Part shown: one piece after another, positions 7,046 to 14,286 of the stretch | Numbering within the stretch: position 1 is the stretch's first letter | Layout: every line of letters begins with the position of its first letter | Assembly: GCA_025458465.1 (NCBI GenBank) | Contig: JALOSK010000115.1 | Coordinates: forward strand, 1-17,490 | Source: Sandarakinorhabdus sp. | GTDB taxonomy: Bacteria > Pseudomonadota > Alphaproteobacteria > Sphingomonadales > Sphingomonadaceae | Direction of reading: 5' to 3' | Length of the DNA: 17,490 bases | Translations under genes and position numbers: made by a program | Notes under the pieces: generated by a model | Seen by the model: only the letters and a program-made list of their open reading frames with translations | The model's database searches: none | What the model was told of the DNA's origin: nothing

Positions 7046-7635
7046 TGGCGCGCATCGGGCTTCTGGGCGGCAGCTTCAACCCGGCGCATGGCGCGCACCG
7101 GCACATCAGCCTGGTGGCGCTGGAACAGCTTGGCCTGGATGAGGTGTGGTGGCTGGTCTCGCCGCTCAATCCGTTGAAAGCGCCGGCCGGCATGGCGCCA
7201 TTGGAGGCGCGGGTGGCGCGGGCGCAGCAGGTGGCGCGACACCCGCGCATCAAGGTGACGGCGCTGGAGGCGGAACTGGGCACGCGCTTTGCCGTCGATA
7301 CGGTGGCAGCGCTGCAGCGGCGCTTTGTGCAGCACCGCTTCGTGTGGCTGGCCGGCAGCGATATCGTTGCCGAACTGCACCGCTGGCGGCACTGGCGGCG
7401 CTTTCTCTCCGCCATTCCGCTGGCCGTGGTGCCGCGCCCGGGCGTGTCGTTGATCGGCAGCCCGGCGCTGAAATGGGCCGGCTGGAGCCCGAAACCGCCT
7501 TCGTGCTGGACGCGGGCGCCGCTGCCGGCGATAATCCCCCTCAAATCCCGGCTGCGACCGGAATCGGCGACCGCACTCCGCGCCGCCAATCCCGGCTGGG
7601 CCACCAGACAAGGACCAACGATTGACCGCGACTGA
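7045..7635 (+). CDS. nadD: Nicotinate-nucleotide adenylyltransferase NadD
   Basis: NadD adenylates nicotinate mononucleotide in NAD synthesis. The 196-residue protein has the nucleotidyltransferase P loop GLLGGSFNPAHGAH (H15-x-x-H18 motif), DEVWWLVSPLNPLK, FVWLAGSDIVAELHRW and a C-terminal SATALRA in place of the usual ISST-R motif. The stretch between about residues 150 and 165 (KWAGWSPKPPSCWTR) is short compared with sphingomonad homologues as I remember them, but the frame is intact. The ATG overlaps the proA stop (TGATG), and the end overlaps rsfS by 14 bases. The nadD-rsfS-rlmH order is typical. Confidence 0.93.
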   Translation: MARIGLLGGSFNPAHGAHRHISLVALEQLGLDEVWWLVSPLNPLKAPAGMAPLEARVARAQQVARHPRIKVTALEAELGTRFAVDTVAALQRRFVQHRFVWLAGSDIVAELHRWRHWRRFLSAIPLAVVPRPGVSLIGSPALKWAGWSPKPPSCWTRAPLPAIIPLKSRLRPESATALRAANPGWATRQGPTIDRD

Positions 7636-7996
7636 CCGCGTGGAGGAACTCCACGCCATGATCCTGAAAAGCCTTGACGATGATCAGGCCGTGGATCCCG
7701 TTTCCATCCCGCTGGCCGGCAAGACCAGCATCGCCGATTACATGGTGATCGCCAGCGGCCGCAGCGGCCGCCAGGTGGCATCGATGGCCACCAAGATTGC
7801 CGAAAAGGTGAAGGCCGATTTCGGCCGCAGCGCCCGCGTGCAGGGCCTGCCCGCCGCTGATTGGGTGCTGATCGATTGCGGGGACATCATCGTTCACATC
7901 TTCCGGCCCGATGTGCGCAGCTTCTATAACCTGGAACGCATGTGGGGCCTGGATGAAGCGCCCAACCCGTCGCCCGCCTTCGCGCCGGTGGTGTGA
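7622..7996 (+). CDS. rsfS: Ribosomal silencing factor RsfS
   Basis: RsfS binds uL14 on the large subunit and blocks subunit joining in stationary phase or starvation. The 124-residue product shows the family core: SLDDDQAVDPVSIPLAGKTS, IADYMVIASGRSGRQVASMA, a helix with KIAEKVKADFG, then ADWVLIDCGDIIVHIFRPDV and RSFYNLERMWG. It begins with TTG (7622-7624), with AAGGA seven bases upstream in the end of nadD; later in-frame GTG/ATG codons would remove part of the first helix. The stop is nine bases before rlmH. Confidence 0.95.
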   Translation: MTATDRVEELHAMILKSLDDDQAVDPVSIPLAGKTSIADYMVIASGRSGRQVASMATKIAEKVKADFGRSARVQGLPAADWVLIDCGDIIVHIFRPDVRSFYNLERMWGLDEAPNPSPAFAPVV

Positions 7997-8005
7997 CCTC
8001 TCACA

Positions 8006-8431
8006 TTGAAACTGCACGTCATCGCCCGGGGCCGCATCGGCCAATCGCCCGAAGCCGAACTGGTCAACCGCTATGCCGTGCGCCTGCGCGGCCGCATGGC
8101 CATCACCGAAATTGGCGACACCGCGCCGTGGCCCGCCTTCGGCTTGCAGAATGGCCCGGGCCGCACCGTGGTGCTGGATGAACGTGGCCGCGATCTGCCG
8201 TCGGCCGATCTGGCGGCGCTGCTGGGCCGCTGGCGCGACGATGGCGTGCGCGAAACGCGCTTCCTGATCGGCGCCGCCGATGGCCATGATGCCGCCACCC
8301 GCGATGGTGCCGATCTGCTGCTGTGCTTTGGCCGCGCCACCTGGCCACACATGCTGGTGCGCGCCATGCTGGCCGAACAGCTCTACCGGGCGCTCAGCAT
8401 CCTTGATGGCCACCCCTATCACCGGGCCTGA
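8006..8431 (+). CDS. rlmH: 23S rRNA (pseudouridine1915-N3)-methyltransferase RlmH
   Basis: RlmH is a SPOUT methyltransferase that acts on the 70S ribosome at helix 69. The 141 residues include KLHVIARGRIGQSPEAELV, LDERGRDLPSADLAALLGRW, the knot region FLIGAADGHDAATRDGADLL, and the C-terminal RAMLAEQLYRALSILDGHPY ending HRA, which carries the active-site HPYH. Length is slightly below the usual 150-155. The start is TTG 8006, the third TTG start in the window. In many sphingomonads an EnvC-like peptidase gene sits between rlmH and ctpA; here it is absent. Confidence 0.95.
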   Translation: MKLHVIARGRIGQSPEAELVNRYAVRLRGRMAITEIGDTAPWPAFGLQNGPGRTVVLDERGRDLPSADLAALLGRWRDDGVRETRFLIGAADGHDAATRDGADLLLCFGRATWPHMLVRAMLAEQLYRALSILDGHPYHRA

Positions 8432-8541
8432 GCGCCGGTTCGCCTGACTGCCCCATTCACCTGACGGCAAAGCCGCAGGGTGTAGCCTTGGCGCCGGCTT
8501 CTGATATGCTGGCCGGGAACTGAGCCGATGAGTCTGACGCG

Positions 8542-9894
8542 ATGAAGAACAGCTGGAAGATTGCCCTGCCGCTGGCGGCCCTGGTGCTGGTGCCGGGCTA
8601 TGCCGCCGTGCAGGCCGCTTCCGAAAGCGACACCTACAAGGAACTCGACGCGCTGATGGACGTGTTCGAGCGGGTGCGTGTCACCTATGTCGACCAGGTG
8701 GACGACAAGACGCTGATCCGCGGCGCCATCAACGGCATGCTGGCCAGCCTTGATCCGCATTCGGCCTATCTGGATGGCCGGGACTATGCGACGCTGAAGC
8801 AGACGACCGATGGTGAATATTCGGGCCTGGGCCTTACCGTCACGTCAGAGGATGGCGCCGTGAAGGTGGTGACGCCCACCGACGATACGCCGGCGGCCAA
8901 GGCCGGCATCAAGGCCGGCGATTACATCACCCACCTGGATGATGAACTCATCTATGGCGGCACGCTCAATGAAGCGGTCGACAAGATGCGCGGCAAGGCC
9001 GGCACGAAGATCAAGCTCACCGTGGTGCGCCAGGGCGAACCCAAGCCGCTGGAATTCACCCTCACCCGCGAAGTGGTGGTGATCAAGCCGGTGAAGTGGG
9101 AGGTGAAGGGCCAGGCCGGCGTCATCCGCATCTCCACCTTCAACAGCCGCACCGGTGATGCCACGCAGGCGGCCGTGGAAGGCATCCGGGCCAAATTGGG
9201 CAACAATGTTGCCGGCTATGTCATCGATCTGCGGTCCAACCCCGGCGGTCTGCTGGACGAGGCGATCAAGGTGTCGGATGTGTTCCTGGAAACCGGTGAG
9301 GTGGTTTCCGAACGCCGCCGCGCCAAGAATGACGTTGATCGCTATTTCGCCAAGGACGGTGACCTGACCGATGGCAAGCCGATTGTCGTGCTGGTCGATG
9401 AAGGCACCGCCAGCGCCGCCGAGATCGTGGCTGGCGCGCTGCAGGATCATCGCCGCGCCATCGTGCTGGGCCAGCGCAGCTTCGGCAAGGGCAGCGTGCA
9501 GACGGTCTATCCGCTGTCCAGCGACACGGCCCTGCGGCTCACGACGGCGCGCTATTTCACGCCATCGGGCCGCAGCGTGCAGGAACTGGGCATCGATCCC
9601 GACATCACGGTGCCGCAGCTGTCCGATCCGCGCGTCGCCGATCGCAAGCCGGTGCGCGAGGCCGATTTGAAGAAGCACCTGATCAACGAGATCAAGGACG
9701 CCACCGACAAGCTGGTGGAGCAGGACAGCACGCCCGATCCGCGCTTTGTCGCCAAGGCCGATGAACTGAAGGCGAAGGGCGTGCTGGATTACCAGATGGA
9801 TTATGCGCTGCGGCTGGTCGGCCGCCTCGCACCTGCCGCACCCCCGCGGGTCACCGTGGCCGCCGCTGCGCCAGCGCCGGGCGCCGCCCGCTAG
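8542..9894 (+). CDS. ctpA: Carboxy-terminal processing protease, S41 family (CtpA-like)
   Basis: A periplasmic serine protease that cleaves C-terminal tails of envelope proteins. The 450 residues comprise a signal peptide (about 1-25, KNSWKIALPLAALVLVPGYAA), an N-terminal helical cap with ASLDPHSAYLD, a PDZ domain (about 90-175, GEYSGLGLTVTSEDG, AKAGIKAGDYITHLDDELI) and the S41 core. The catalytic Ser is residue 291 in DEGTASAAEIVAGAL and Lys is residue 316 in GQRSFGKGSVQT, with the usual 25-residue spacing. DLRSNPGGLL is also present. A proline/alanine-rich tail ends the protein. The start is the ATG at 8542, 110 bases after rlmH; I see no convincing promoter in that gap. The gene appears complete and functional. 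Confidence 0.95.
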   Translation: MKNSWKIALPLAALVLVPGYAAVQAASESDTYKELDALMDVFERVRVTYVDQVDDKTLIRGAINGMLASLDPHSAYLDGRDYATLKQTTDGEYSGLGLTVTSEDGAVKVVTPTDDTPAAKAGIKAGDYITHLDDELIYGGTLNEAVDKMRGKAGTKIKLTVVRQGEPKPLEFTLTREVVVIKPVKWEVKGQAGVIRISTFNSRTGDATQAAVEGIRAKLGNNVAGYVIDLRSNPGGLLDEAIKVSDVFLETGEVVSERRRAKNDVDRYFAKDGDLTDGKPIVVLVDEGTASAAEIVAGALQDHRRAIVLGQRSFGKGSVQTVYPLSSDTALRLTTARYFTPSGRSVQELGIDPDITVPQLSDPRVADRKPVREADLKKHLINEIKDATDKLVEQDSTPDPRFVAKADELKAKGVLDYQMDYALRLVGRLAPAAPPRVTVAAAAPAPGAAR

Positions 9895-9959
9895 GGTGAT
9901 TGCAGCCGTCACACGCGCCGGCTAAGCCGTCCGCCAGGCTTATCGAGGATTGCCCCGCC

Positions 9960-10541
9960 GTGCTGCGCCGCCTGTATGACTGGACCCTTGCCCGTGCTGC
10001 CGGCCCGGCCGCCGAACGCTGGCTGGCGGCCATCAGCTTTGCCGACAGCAGCTTCTTTCCGGTGCCGCCGGACGTCATGCAGATCCCGATGTCCATCGCG
10101 CGGCCGGAACGGTCGATCCGCTATGCTGCCGTGTCCACGGTTGCCTCGGTGTCGGGTGCGCTGCTGGGCTATGTGATCGGTGCCGCGCTGTATCAGGCGG
10201 TCGGCGTGCCGCTGCTGGAGCTTTACGGCTATCAGGACAAGTTCGTCGCCTTCGCGGCCGACATCAAGGCCAATGGCTTCCTGTGGATGCTGGCCTTTGC
10301 CTTCCTGCCCATCCCCTACAAGGTGGCGACCATTGCGGCGGGATCGGTCTCGCTGTCCATCCCGGTGCTGATTGCCGCCTCCATCCTGGGGCGCGGCGGG
10401 CGCTTCTTCCTGGTGGCGCTGATCCTCAAGCGGTTCGGCGCGCAGGCGCAGGCGCTGATCGACCGCTATTTCAACGCGCTGGCACTGGCCGCCACCGCGA
10501 TGTTCGTCGGCGGCTTCGTGGTGGTCAAATATGCGTTCTGA
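9960..10541 (+). CDS. YqaA/DedA-family (SNARE-associated type) inner-membrane protein
   Basis: The product, about 193 residues, starts LRRLYDWTLARAAG, the usual start for YqaA proteins. It continues with FADSSFFPVPPDVMQIPMSI, four or five membrane spans, a GALLGYVIGAALYQAVG loop and FAFLPIPYKVATIAAGSVSL, the re-entrant proline/glycine motifs of the DedA/VTT superfamily. Relatives include lipid transporters or scramblases, but YqaA itself has no firm function. I prefer the GTG at 9960 (GAGGA ten bases upstream) to the in-frame TTG at 9900, which would add twenty residues without family similarity. It overlaps the DsbB-like gene by 11 bases, suggesting coupling. Confidence 0.88.
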   Translation: MLRRLYDWTLARAAGPAAERWLAAISFADSSFFPVPPDVMQIPMSIARPERSIRYAAVSTVASVSGALLGYVIGAALYQAVGVPLLELYGYQDKFVAFAADIKANGFLWMLAFAFLPIPYKVATIAAGSVSLSIPVLIAASILGRGGRFFLVALILKRFGAQAQALIDRYFNALALAATAMFVGGFVVVKYAF

Positions 10542-11025
10542 TGTGGCCGGGGCCGCTTTGCTGCTGGCCGGGGCGGCGGCCCTGCTGGCCGGCGCGTTCG
10601 GTTTTGAACATATCGGCGGCCTGGTGCCGTGCGAGATGTGCTGGTGGCAGCGCTGGGCGTTGATCGGGGTGGTGATCCTCGCCTTCGATGCGGTGCTGCT
10701 TGGCCGCCTGTCCGGCCGCCGGCCAGCGCTTGCCCCGGTGGCGCGCGCCACCGGTTGGGCGGCGCTGCTGGCAATGACGGCCAATGCCGGCATCGCGCTG
10801 TTCCACGCCGGGGTCGAACAGAAATGGTGGCAGGGTCTCACCCGCTGCACCGCGCCGCCGGTGGCCGGGGATGCCAGCGCCATGCTGGCCGACATCCTGG
10901 CGCAGCCGATCGTGCGCTGCGACGCCATACCATGGCAGATGTTCGGGATTTCCATGGCAGGATGGAATTTCCTCATCTCGCTCACTCTTGCCGGAGCTGC
11001 CCTGTGGCTGATGCTGCGCCGCTGA
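10531..11025 (+). CDS. dsbB: DsbB-family disulfide bond formation protein
   Basis: DsbB is a four-span inner-membrane protein that reoxidises periplasmic DsbA by passing electrons to quinone. The 164 residues have the first periplasmic pair in LVPCEMCWWQR (Cys34, Cys37) and a second pair in LTRCTAPP (Cys106) and IVRCDAIPWQMFGISMAGWN (Cys130). Four hydrophobic segments surround them. The two-pair layout is that of alphaproteobacterial DsbB-like proteins. The ATG lies inside the end of the YqaA gene, and the end overlaps the coq7 start by 22 bases. The proximity to coq7 (ubiquinone synthesis) fits a quinone-using oxidase, though gene order alone proves nothing. Confidence 0.92.
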   Translation: MRSDVAGAALLLAGAAALLAGAFGFEHIGGLVPCEMCWWQRWALIGVVILAFDAVLLGRLSGRRPALAPVARATGWAALLAMTANAGIALFHAGVEQKWWQGLTRCTAPPVAGDASAMLADILAQPIVRCDAIPWQMFGISMAGWNFLISLTLAGAALWLMLRR

Positions 11026-11576
11026 AACCCGAATCCCAACGTCCCTGGCGCCACCTTCCCGGTGACCGCCGCCCCGACACGCGCACCATGATCCGGGTCG
11101 ATCAGGCCGGCGAATATGGCGCGGCCCGCATCTATGCCGGGCAGCTGGCGGTGATCGGCGGCCGCCACAAGCACGCCGGCGAAATCCGCCACATGGCGCA
11201 GCAGGAACAGCGGCACCTGGATGGCATGAACCGCATCATGACGGCGCGCGGCGTGCGCCCCACGCTGCTCGGCCCGTTCTGGCACGTTGCCGGCTTCGCG
11301 CTGGGCGCCGGTACCGCGCTGCTCGGCCCGAAGGCGGCGATGGCCTGCACCGAAGCGGTGGAAACCGTGATCGACGAACATTATGGCGAGCAGACCGACG
11401 CGCTGGCCGACGGTAGCGACCCGGAACTGAAGGCGATGATCGACGATTATCGCGCCGACGAGGTGGAGCACCGCGAGGCGGCGGCCGCCCACACCGGCGG
11501 CGGCGCCTTTCCGGTTCTGGAAGCGGTGATCCGCGCCGGCTGCCGGGCGGCCATCGCGGTGGCGAAGAAAATCTAG
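11004..11576 (+). CDS. coq7: Demethoxyubiquinone hydroxylase Coq7 (di-iron monooxygenase)
   Basis: Coq7 hydroxylates demethoxyubiquinone, the penultimate step of ubiquinone synthesis. The protein, about 190 residues, has the ferritin-like di-iron ligands in order: MIRVDQAGEYGAARIYAGQ (Glu), MAQQEQRHLDGM (E..H), TEAVETVIDEHYGEQ (Glu) and YRADEVEHREAAA (E..H). The membrane-associated helix GPFWHVAGFALGAGTALLGP is present. The start is GTG 11004, with GGAG seven bases upstream, within dsbB. The first 30 residues are basic and variable. The stop overlaps that of the convergent hspQ within CTAG. Confidence 0.93.
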   Translation: MADAAPLKPESQRPWRHLPGDRRPDTRTMIRVDQAGEYGAARIYAGQLAVIGGRHKHAGEIRHMAQQEQRHLDGMNRIMTARGVRPTLLGPFWHVAGFALGAGTALLGPKAAMACTEAVETVIDEHYGEQTDALADGSDPELKAMIDDYRADEVEHREAAAAHTGGGAFPVLEAVIRAGCRAAIAVAKKI

Positions 11577-11950
11577 TTCTTCATCTCGTTGCGCAGCCGA
11601 TAGCGGCCGCCGTCGCGGCCCGAGAACATCTGGATCACGCCGGGGTGGTGGATCGGATCGCCATCCGGATCGGGCAGCAGATTCTGCTGGCTGACGTAGG
11701 CGACATAGGCCGATTCCTCGTTCTCGGCGAACAGGTGATAAAAGGGCTGATCCTTGTGCGGGCGGATGGCTTCCGGGATGGATTGCCACCATTCCTCGGT
11801 GTTGTTGAACACTGGATCCACATCGAAGATCACACCGCGGAACGGGAAGATGCGGTGCTTGACCACATCACCGATGGTAAACAGCGCCGGCGCGGCCGGA
11901 GCCTGCGCTTCGATGGCGCTTTCGGGGCGGGATGGCGGGGCTTTCCACAT
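11573..11950 (-). CDS. hspQ: Heat shock protein HspQ
   Basis: HspQ is a small heat-shock protein (hemimethylated-DNA-binding YccV type) that in enterobacteria stimulates Lon proteolysis. The 125 residues have a variable N-terminal 20-25, then FTIGDVVKHRIFPFRGVIFD, VDPVFNNTEEWW, RPHKDQPFYHLFAE, AYVAYVSQQNLLPD and HHPGVIQMF, the family core in order. The start is ATG 11948-11950. It is monocistronic, on the opposite strand from coq7 with overlapping stop codons. A candidate RpoH promoter lies about 70 bases upstream, consistent with heat induction. Confidence 0.94.
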   Translation of the reverse strand: MWKAPPSRPESAIEAQAPAAPALFTIGDVVKHRIFPFRGVIFDVDPVFNNTEEWWQSIPEAIRPHKDQPFYHLFAENEESAYVAYVSQQNLLPDPDGDPIHHPGVIQMFSGRDGGRYRLRNEMKN

Positions 11951-12017
11951 GGAGGCGTCTGACCGGGTAATGTGTGTTGTCCTTCAGTGCCGGGCGCATC
12001 GATGCACCTGTCCTGTT

Positions 12018-12048
12018 GGAATATAGGGCGTCGCCGCGCCACGTGAAG
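12018..12048 (-). promoter_or_regulatory. Candidate alphaproteobacterial RpoH (heat-shock) promoter for hspQ
   Basis: On the minus strand, CTTC (12045-12048), a 17-base spacer and CCTATATTCC (12018-12027) approximate the alphaproteobacterial heat-shock consensus CTTG-N17/18-CYTATNTNNG: one mismatch in each element. It is 68 bases upstream of the hspQ start. Confidence 0.5.
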
Positions 12049-12106
12049 GGGGTGTGCCTGTCGCGCCTTATCCGGGCGCCCTTGCCCGGGCGCCCCGCTT
12101 CCGCAC

Positions 12107-12135
12107 TTGGCAGGCCCGGAACCCTCCGCTATAGG
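12107..12135 (+). promoter_or_regulatory. Candidate sigma70 promoter of tRNA-Ser
   Basis: TTGGCA (12107-12112), a 17-base spacer and TATAGG (12130-12135) lie 52 bases before the mature tRNA 5' end, giving a leader of about 46 bases. Just upstream, CCGGGCGCCC occurs twice around TTG (12072-12095); it can fold but has no T run. Confidence 0.55.
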
Positions 12136-12187
12136 CCGCGCCTTGACCAGCCCGACGCCGCCTTGGTGGCAACCCGGCGCGCATCGC

Positions 12188-12277
<90 letters not shown>

Positions 12278-12368
12278 TTTGCGCATCCCTCACTGTCTCC
12301 TGAAGCCTCAAAAAGTCCTTCCTTCCTAGGGGCGGGACGGGTTGCACTTCCCTCGCAATGCCGCGTTG

Positions 12369-12420
12369 TTCCCCACAATCCAATTGGCGCTGTGGGGAAG
12401 GGCGTGGGGAAAGTGGGGAA
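12369..12420 (+). repeat. GTGGGGAA repeat cluster before the integrase (candidate arm-type binding sites)
   Basis: GTGGGGAA occurs at 12392-12399, 12404-12411 and 12413-12420, with an exact inverted copy TTCCCCAC at 12369-12376. The cluster lies between the tRNA 3' end and the integrase. This placement matches arm-type integrase sites in P4-like elements. The remaining sequence 12278-12368 shows nothing else. Confidence 0.6.
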
Positions 12421-12486
12421 CGGCGATGGCCGAGAAACTGCTGAAGCCGACGCAACTCGATTCGCTGCGCAAGCAGTTGGGCCGGC

Positions 12487-13608
12487 ATGCGGGGGAACGG
12501 GAAGCCCAAGATCTCCGAATTCACCGCGTCATGGACCGTGCGCATGCAGGTCGCCGGCAAGCGCCGGGATTTCGGGCTGGGCAGCCTGGACAAGGTGCCG
12601 CTGGCAACGGCGCGGGAGAAGCGAGACGCGATCCGCGAACAGTACGCTGCGGGCCTCGATCCGGTGGCGGTGCGCAAGAAGGCGGCTGGGGTGCCGACGT
12701 TCCAGAAGGCGGCGGAGCAACTCCACAAGGAGCGGTTGAAGGGCTGGAGCAACGGCAAGCACCGGGCGCAATGGCTCCAGATGCTCAAGACCTATGCCTT
12801 CCCGATCATGGGCTCGCTGCCGGTCGATGCCGTTGAGCGCCAGCATATCCTCGACGTGCTGTCCCCCATCTGGAGTGCCAAGCCCGAGACGGCAGCCCGC
12901 GTGAAGCAGCGCATCGGCGCGGTGTTGGATTGGGCCTACGGCAAGGGCTGGCGTGAGGCCGAGGCGCCCATGCGGGCGCTCACCAAGGCCCTGCCCAAGA
13001 TCGATCGCAGCGGCGGCCATTTTGCGGCCATGCCCTATGCCGACGTGCCGGGCTTCATGGCCGAGTTGCGCACGCGCGAGGGTATGGGGGCACTGGCGCT
13101 GGAGGCGCTGATCTTCACGGCGGCGCGGAGCGGGGAAATCCGGCTGGCCACATGGGATGAGGTCGACCTGGACAGGGGCCTGTGGAGCATCCCGGCCAGC
13201 CGCATGAAGCGCAAGAAGCCCCATGTGGTGCCACTGTCTGCATCGGCTCTAGCCGTGTTCGAGCGGGCGAAGGCGCTGCGTGCCGATGATGCGGCGCTGG
13301 TGTTCCCCGGTATGAAGCGCGGCAAGCCCCTGAGCGATGCGACGGTGCGCGCCGTGCTTCGCCGCATGGGCCATGCCGATGACCCACACGGTTTCCGCTC
13401 CAGCTTCAAGCATTGGGCCGGCGAGGTCGCCGCCCTCCCGAACGAATTGAGCGAGGCGGCGCTGGCCCATGCGATCCCCAACAAAGCCGAGGCTGCCTAC
13501 AGGCGCGGTGATCTGTTGCAACGCCGGCGCGTGATGATGGAAGCGTGGGCGCGCTACTGTGAAGGGGAAACGGCAGGCAGCAATATCGTGCCTATGGTGG
13601 CGGCATGA
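12487..13608 (+). CDS. P4-type tyrosine recombinase/integrase (N terminus probably frameshifted)
   Basis: A site-specific recombinase that would insert and excise the element next to tRNA-Ser. The open frame from ATG 12487 has 373 residues: part of the N-terminal arm-binding domain (GKRRDFGLGSLDKVPLATAR), a core-binding domain (about 70-165) and the catalytic domain with Arg214 (AARSGEIRLATW), Lys in RKKPHVVPLS, H301-x-x-R304 (HGFRSSF) and Tyr338 (NKAEAAYRRGDLL). ATG 12487 has no ribosome site. A better start is ATG 12426 in another frame (GGGGAA upstream, MAEKLLKPTQLDSLRKQ). Removing one G from the five-G run at 12491-12495 would join them into 393 residues, a usual length. So this is either a one-base lesion or a sequencing error; the catalytic part is intact. 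The stop overlaps the next ATG (ATGA). Confidence 0.9.
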   Translation: MRGNGKPKISEFTASWTVRMQVAGKRRDFGLGSLDKVPLATAREKRDAIREQYAAGLDPVAVRKKAAGVPTFQKAAEQLHKERLKGWSNGKHRAQWLQMLKTYAFPIMGSLPVDAVERQHILDVLSPIWSAKPETAARVKQRIGAVLDWAYGKGWREAEAPMRALTKALPKIDRSGGHFAAMPYADVPGFMAELRTREGMGALALEALIFTAARSGEIRLATWDEVDLDRGLWSIPASRMKRKKPHVVPLSASALAVFERAKALRADDAALVFPGMKRGKPLSDATVRAVLRRMGHADDPHGFRSSFKHWAGEVAALPNELSEAALAHAIPNKAEAAYRRGDLLQRRRVMMEAWARYCEGETAGSNIVPMVAA

Positions 13609-14153
13609 ACGACGATCCGTTTGGCCCAAAGAGTTCGCAGAGCCTTGCCAACGATCTGAGTGTGATGGCCTATCACCTCCAAGGATTGGCCGAGCGGCTG
13701 AGCGGGATCGCCGATTATAGCGATTTTGATGAGGCTGTTTTGGCGAGGGCCATTCGTGCCGCCATAGCCCATGATAATCCGGCCCTAATGAGGGGATTGC
13801 TTCACGAAATTGCGAACGCTCTCGACAAGGACGATGTGGCCGTAAGGCTACAGGTTGTAGCGGATCGAGCTGGCAATCTGCAGCGCAAAAATAGAATCAA
13901 AAGATTTTGGAGAGATTTGCGGGTGGGATTGAAAGACCGATCTGCGGTGCGGCGCGCCTTCGTGGAGCTTCAGGAACACGGCTTTATCGTCAAGGCGAAA
14001 GCCAGCGGCTTCAACTTGAAGGACCGGACTGATCGGCGCGCGACGGAATGGCGGTTGGAATGGCTGCCGGCCAGCGGAGGCTTCGGAAAGCCCGAAGTCC
14101 CCGCATCGAAGGCCTTCATGCGGTGGCCAGACATTGAGCGCGTGAGCAATTAG
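13605..14153 (+). CDS. Element-borne protein with winged-helix-like C-terminal part
   Basis: A 182-residue protein without a name I can assign. The N-terminal half is helical (ANDLSVMAYHLQGLAERLSG, VLARAIRAAIAHD). The C-terminal half (about 105-160) has FWRDLRVGLKDRSAVRRAFV-ELQEHGFIVKAKASGFNL and RRATEWRLEWLP. I recognise this as the winged-helix pattern of DNA-binding or replication-associated proteins on alphaproteobacterial integrated elements. It is coupled to the integrase by an ATGA overlap. Its stop directly abuts a cluster of palindromes that could be its binding sites (inference). Composition is less GC-rich in the middle than the core genes. A role as initiator or regulator is possible but unproven. 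Confidence 0.72.
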   Translation: MNDDPFGPKSSQSLANDLSVMAYHLQGLAERLSGIADYSDFDEAVLARAIRAAIAHDNPALMRGLLHEIANALDKDDVAVRLQVVADRAGNLQRKNRIKRFWRDLRVGLKDRSAVRRAFVELQEHGFIVKAKASGFNLKDRTDRRATEWRLEWLPASGGFGKPEVPASKAFMRWPDIERVSN

Positions 14154-14154
14154 C

Positions 14155-14286
14155 GGGGCAGGAATCCTGTCCATGGTGGGATAGAAAACCTGTCCCACCT
14201 TCATCGGAAACGCCCAGGCTGGGATAGTAATCCTGTCCCACCTGGCAGCAAATCGGGTGGCACGTGGGACAGAAATCCTATCCACA
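14155..14286 (+). repeat. Cluster of four imperfect palindromes, TGGGAYAG-N4-CCTGTCCCA
   Basis: Units occur at 14155-14172 (GGGGCAG-GAAT-CCTGTCC), 14177-14197 (TGGGATAG-AAAA-CCTGTCCCA), 14220-14240 (TGGGATAG-TAAT-CCTGTCCCA) and 14265-14286 (TGGGACAG-AAAT-CCTATCCACA). Left arms end at 14161, 14184, 14227 and 14272, so spacings are 23, 43 and 45 bases, close to two and four helical turns. An AT-rich patch follows. The cluster fills the first part of the 310-base gap 14154-14463; the rest (14293-14463) holds no gene I can support. An operator array or iteron set is the likeliest role. Confidence 0.8.

Noticed and set aside
9909..11792. 627-codon minus-strand open frame across the YqaA, dsbB, coq7 and hspQ region
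   Set aside because: Low-complexity Arg/His/Gly-rich translation, opposite several well-identified genes; a composition artefact.
12072..12095. CCGGGCGCCC repeated around TTG, able to fold as a hairpin
   Set aside because: No T run on either strand and the half-sequence is self-palindromic, as expected by chance in GC-rich DNA; not called as a terminator.
12369..14286. Repeat clusters considered as CRISPR
   Set aside because: Repeats are 8 bp or 21-bp palindromes with short, irregular spacing, and no cas genes are nearby.
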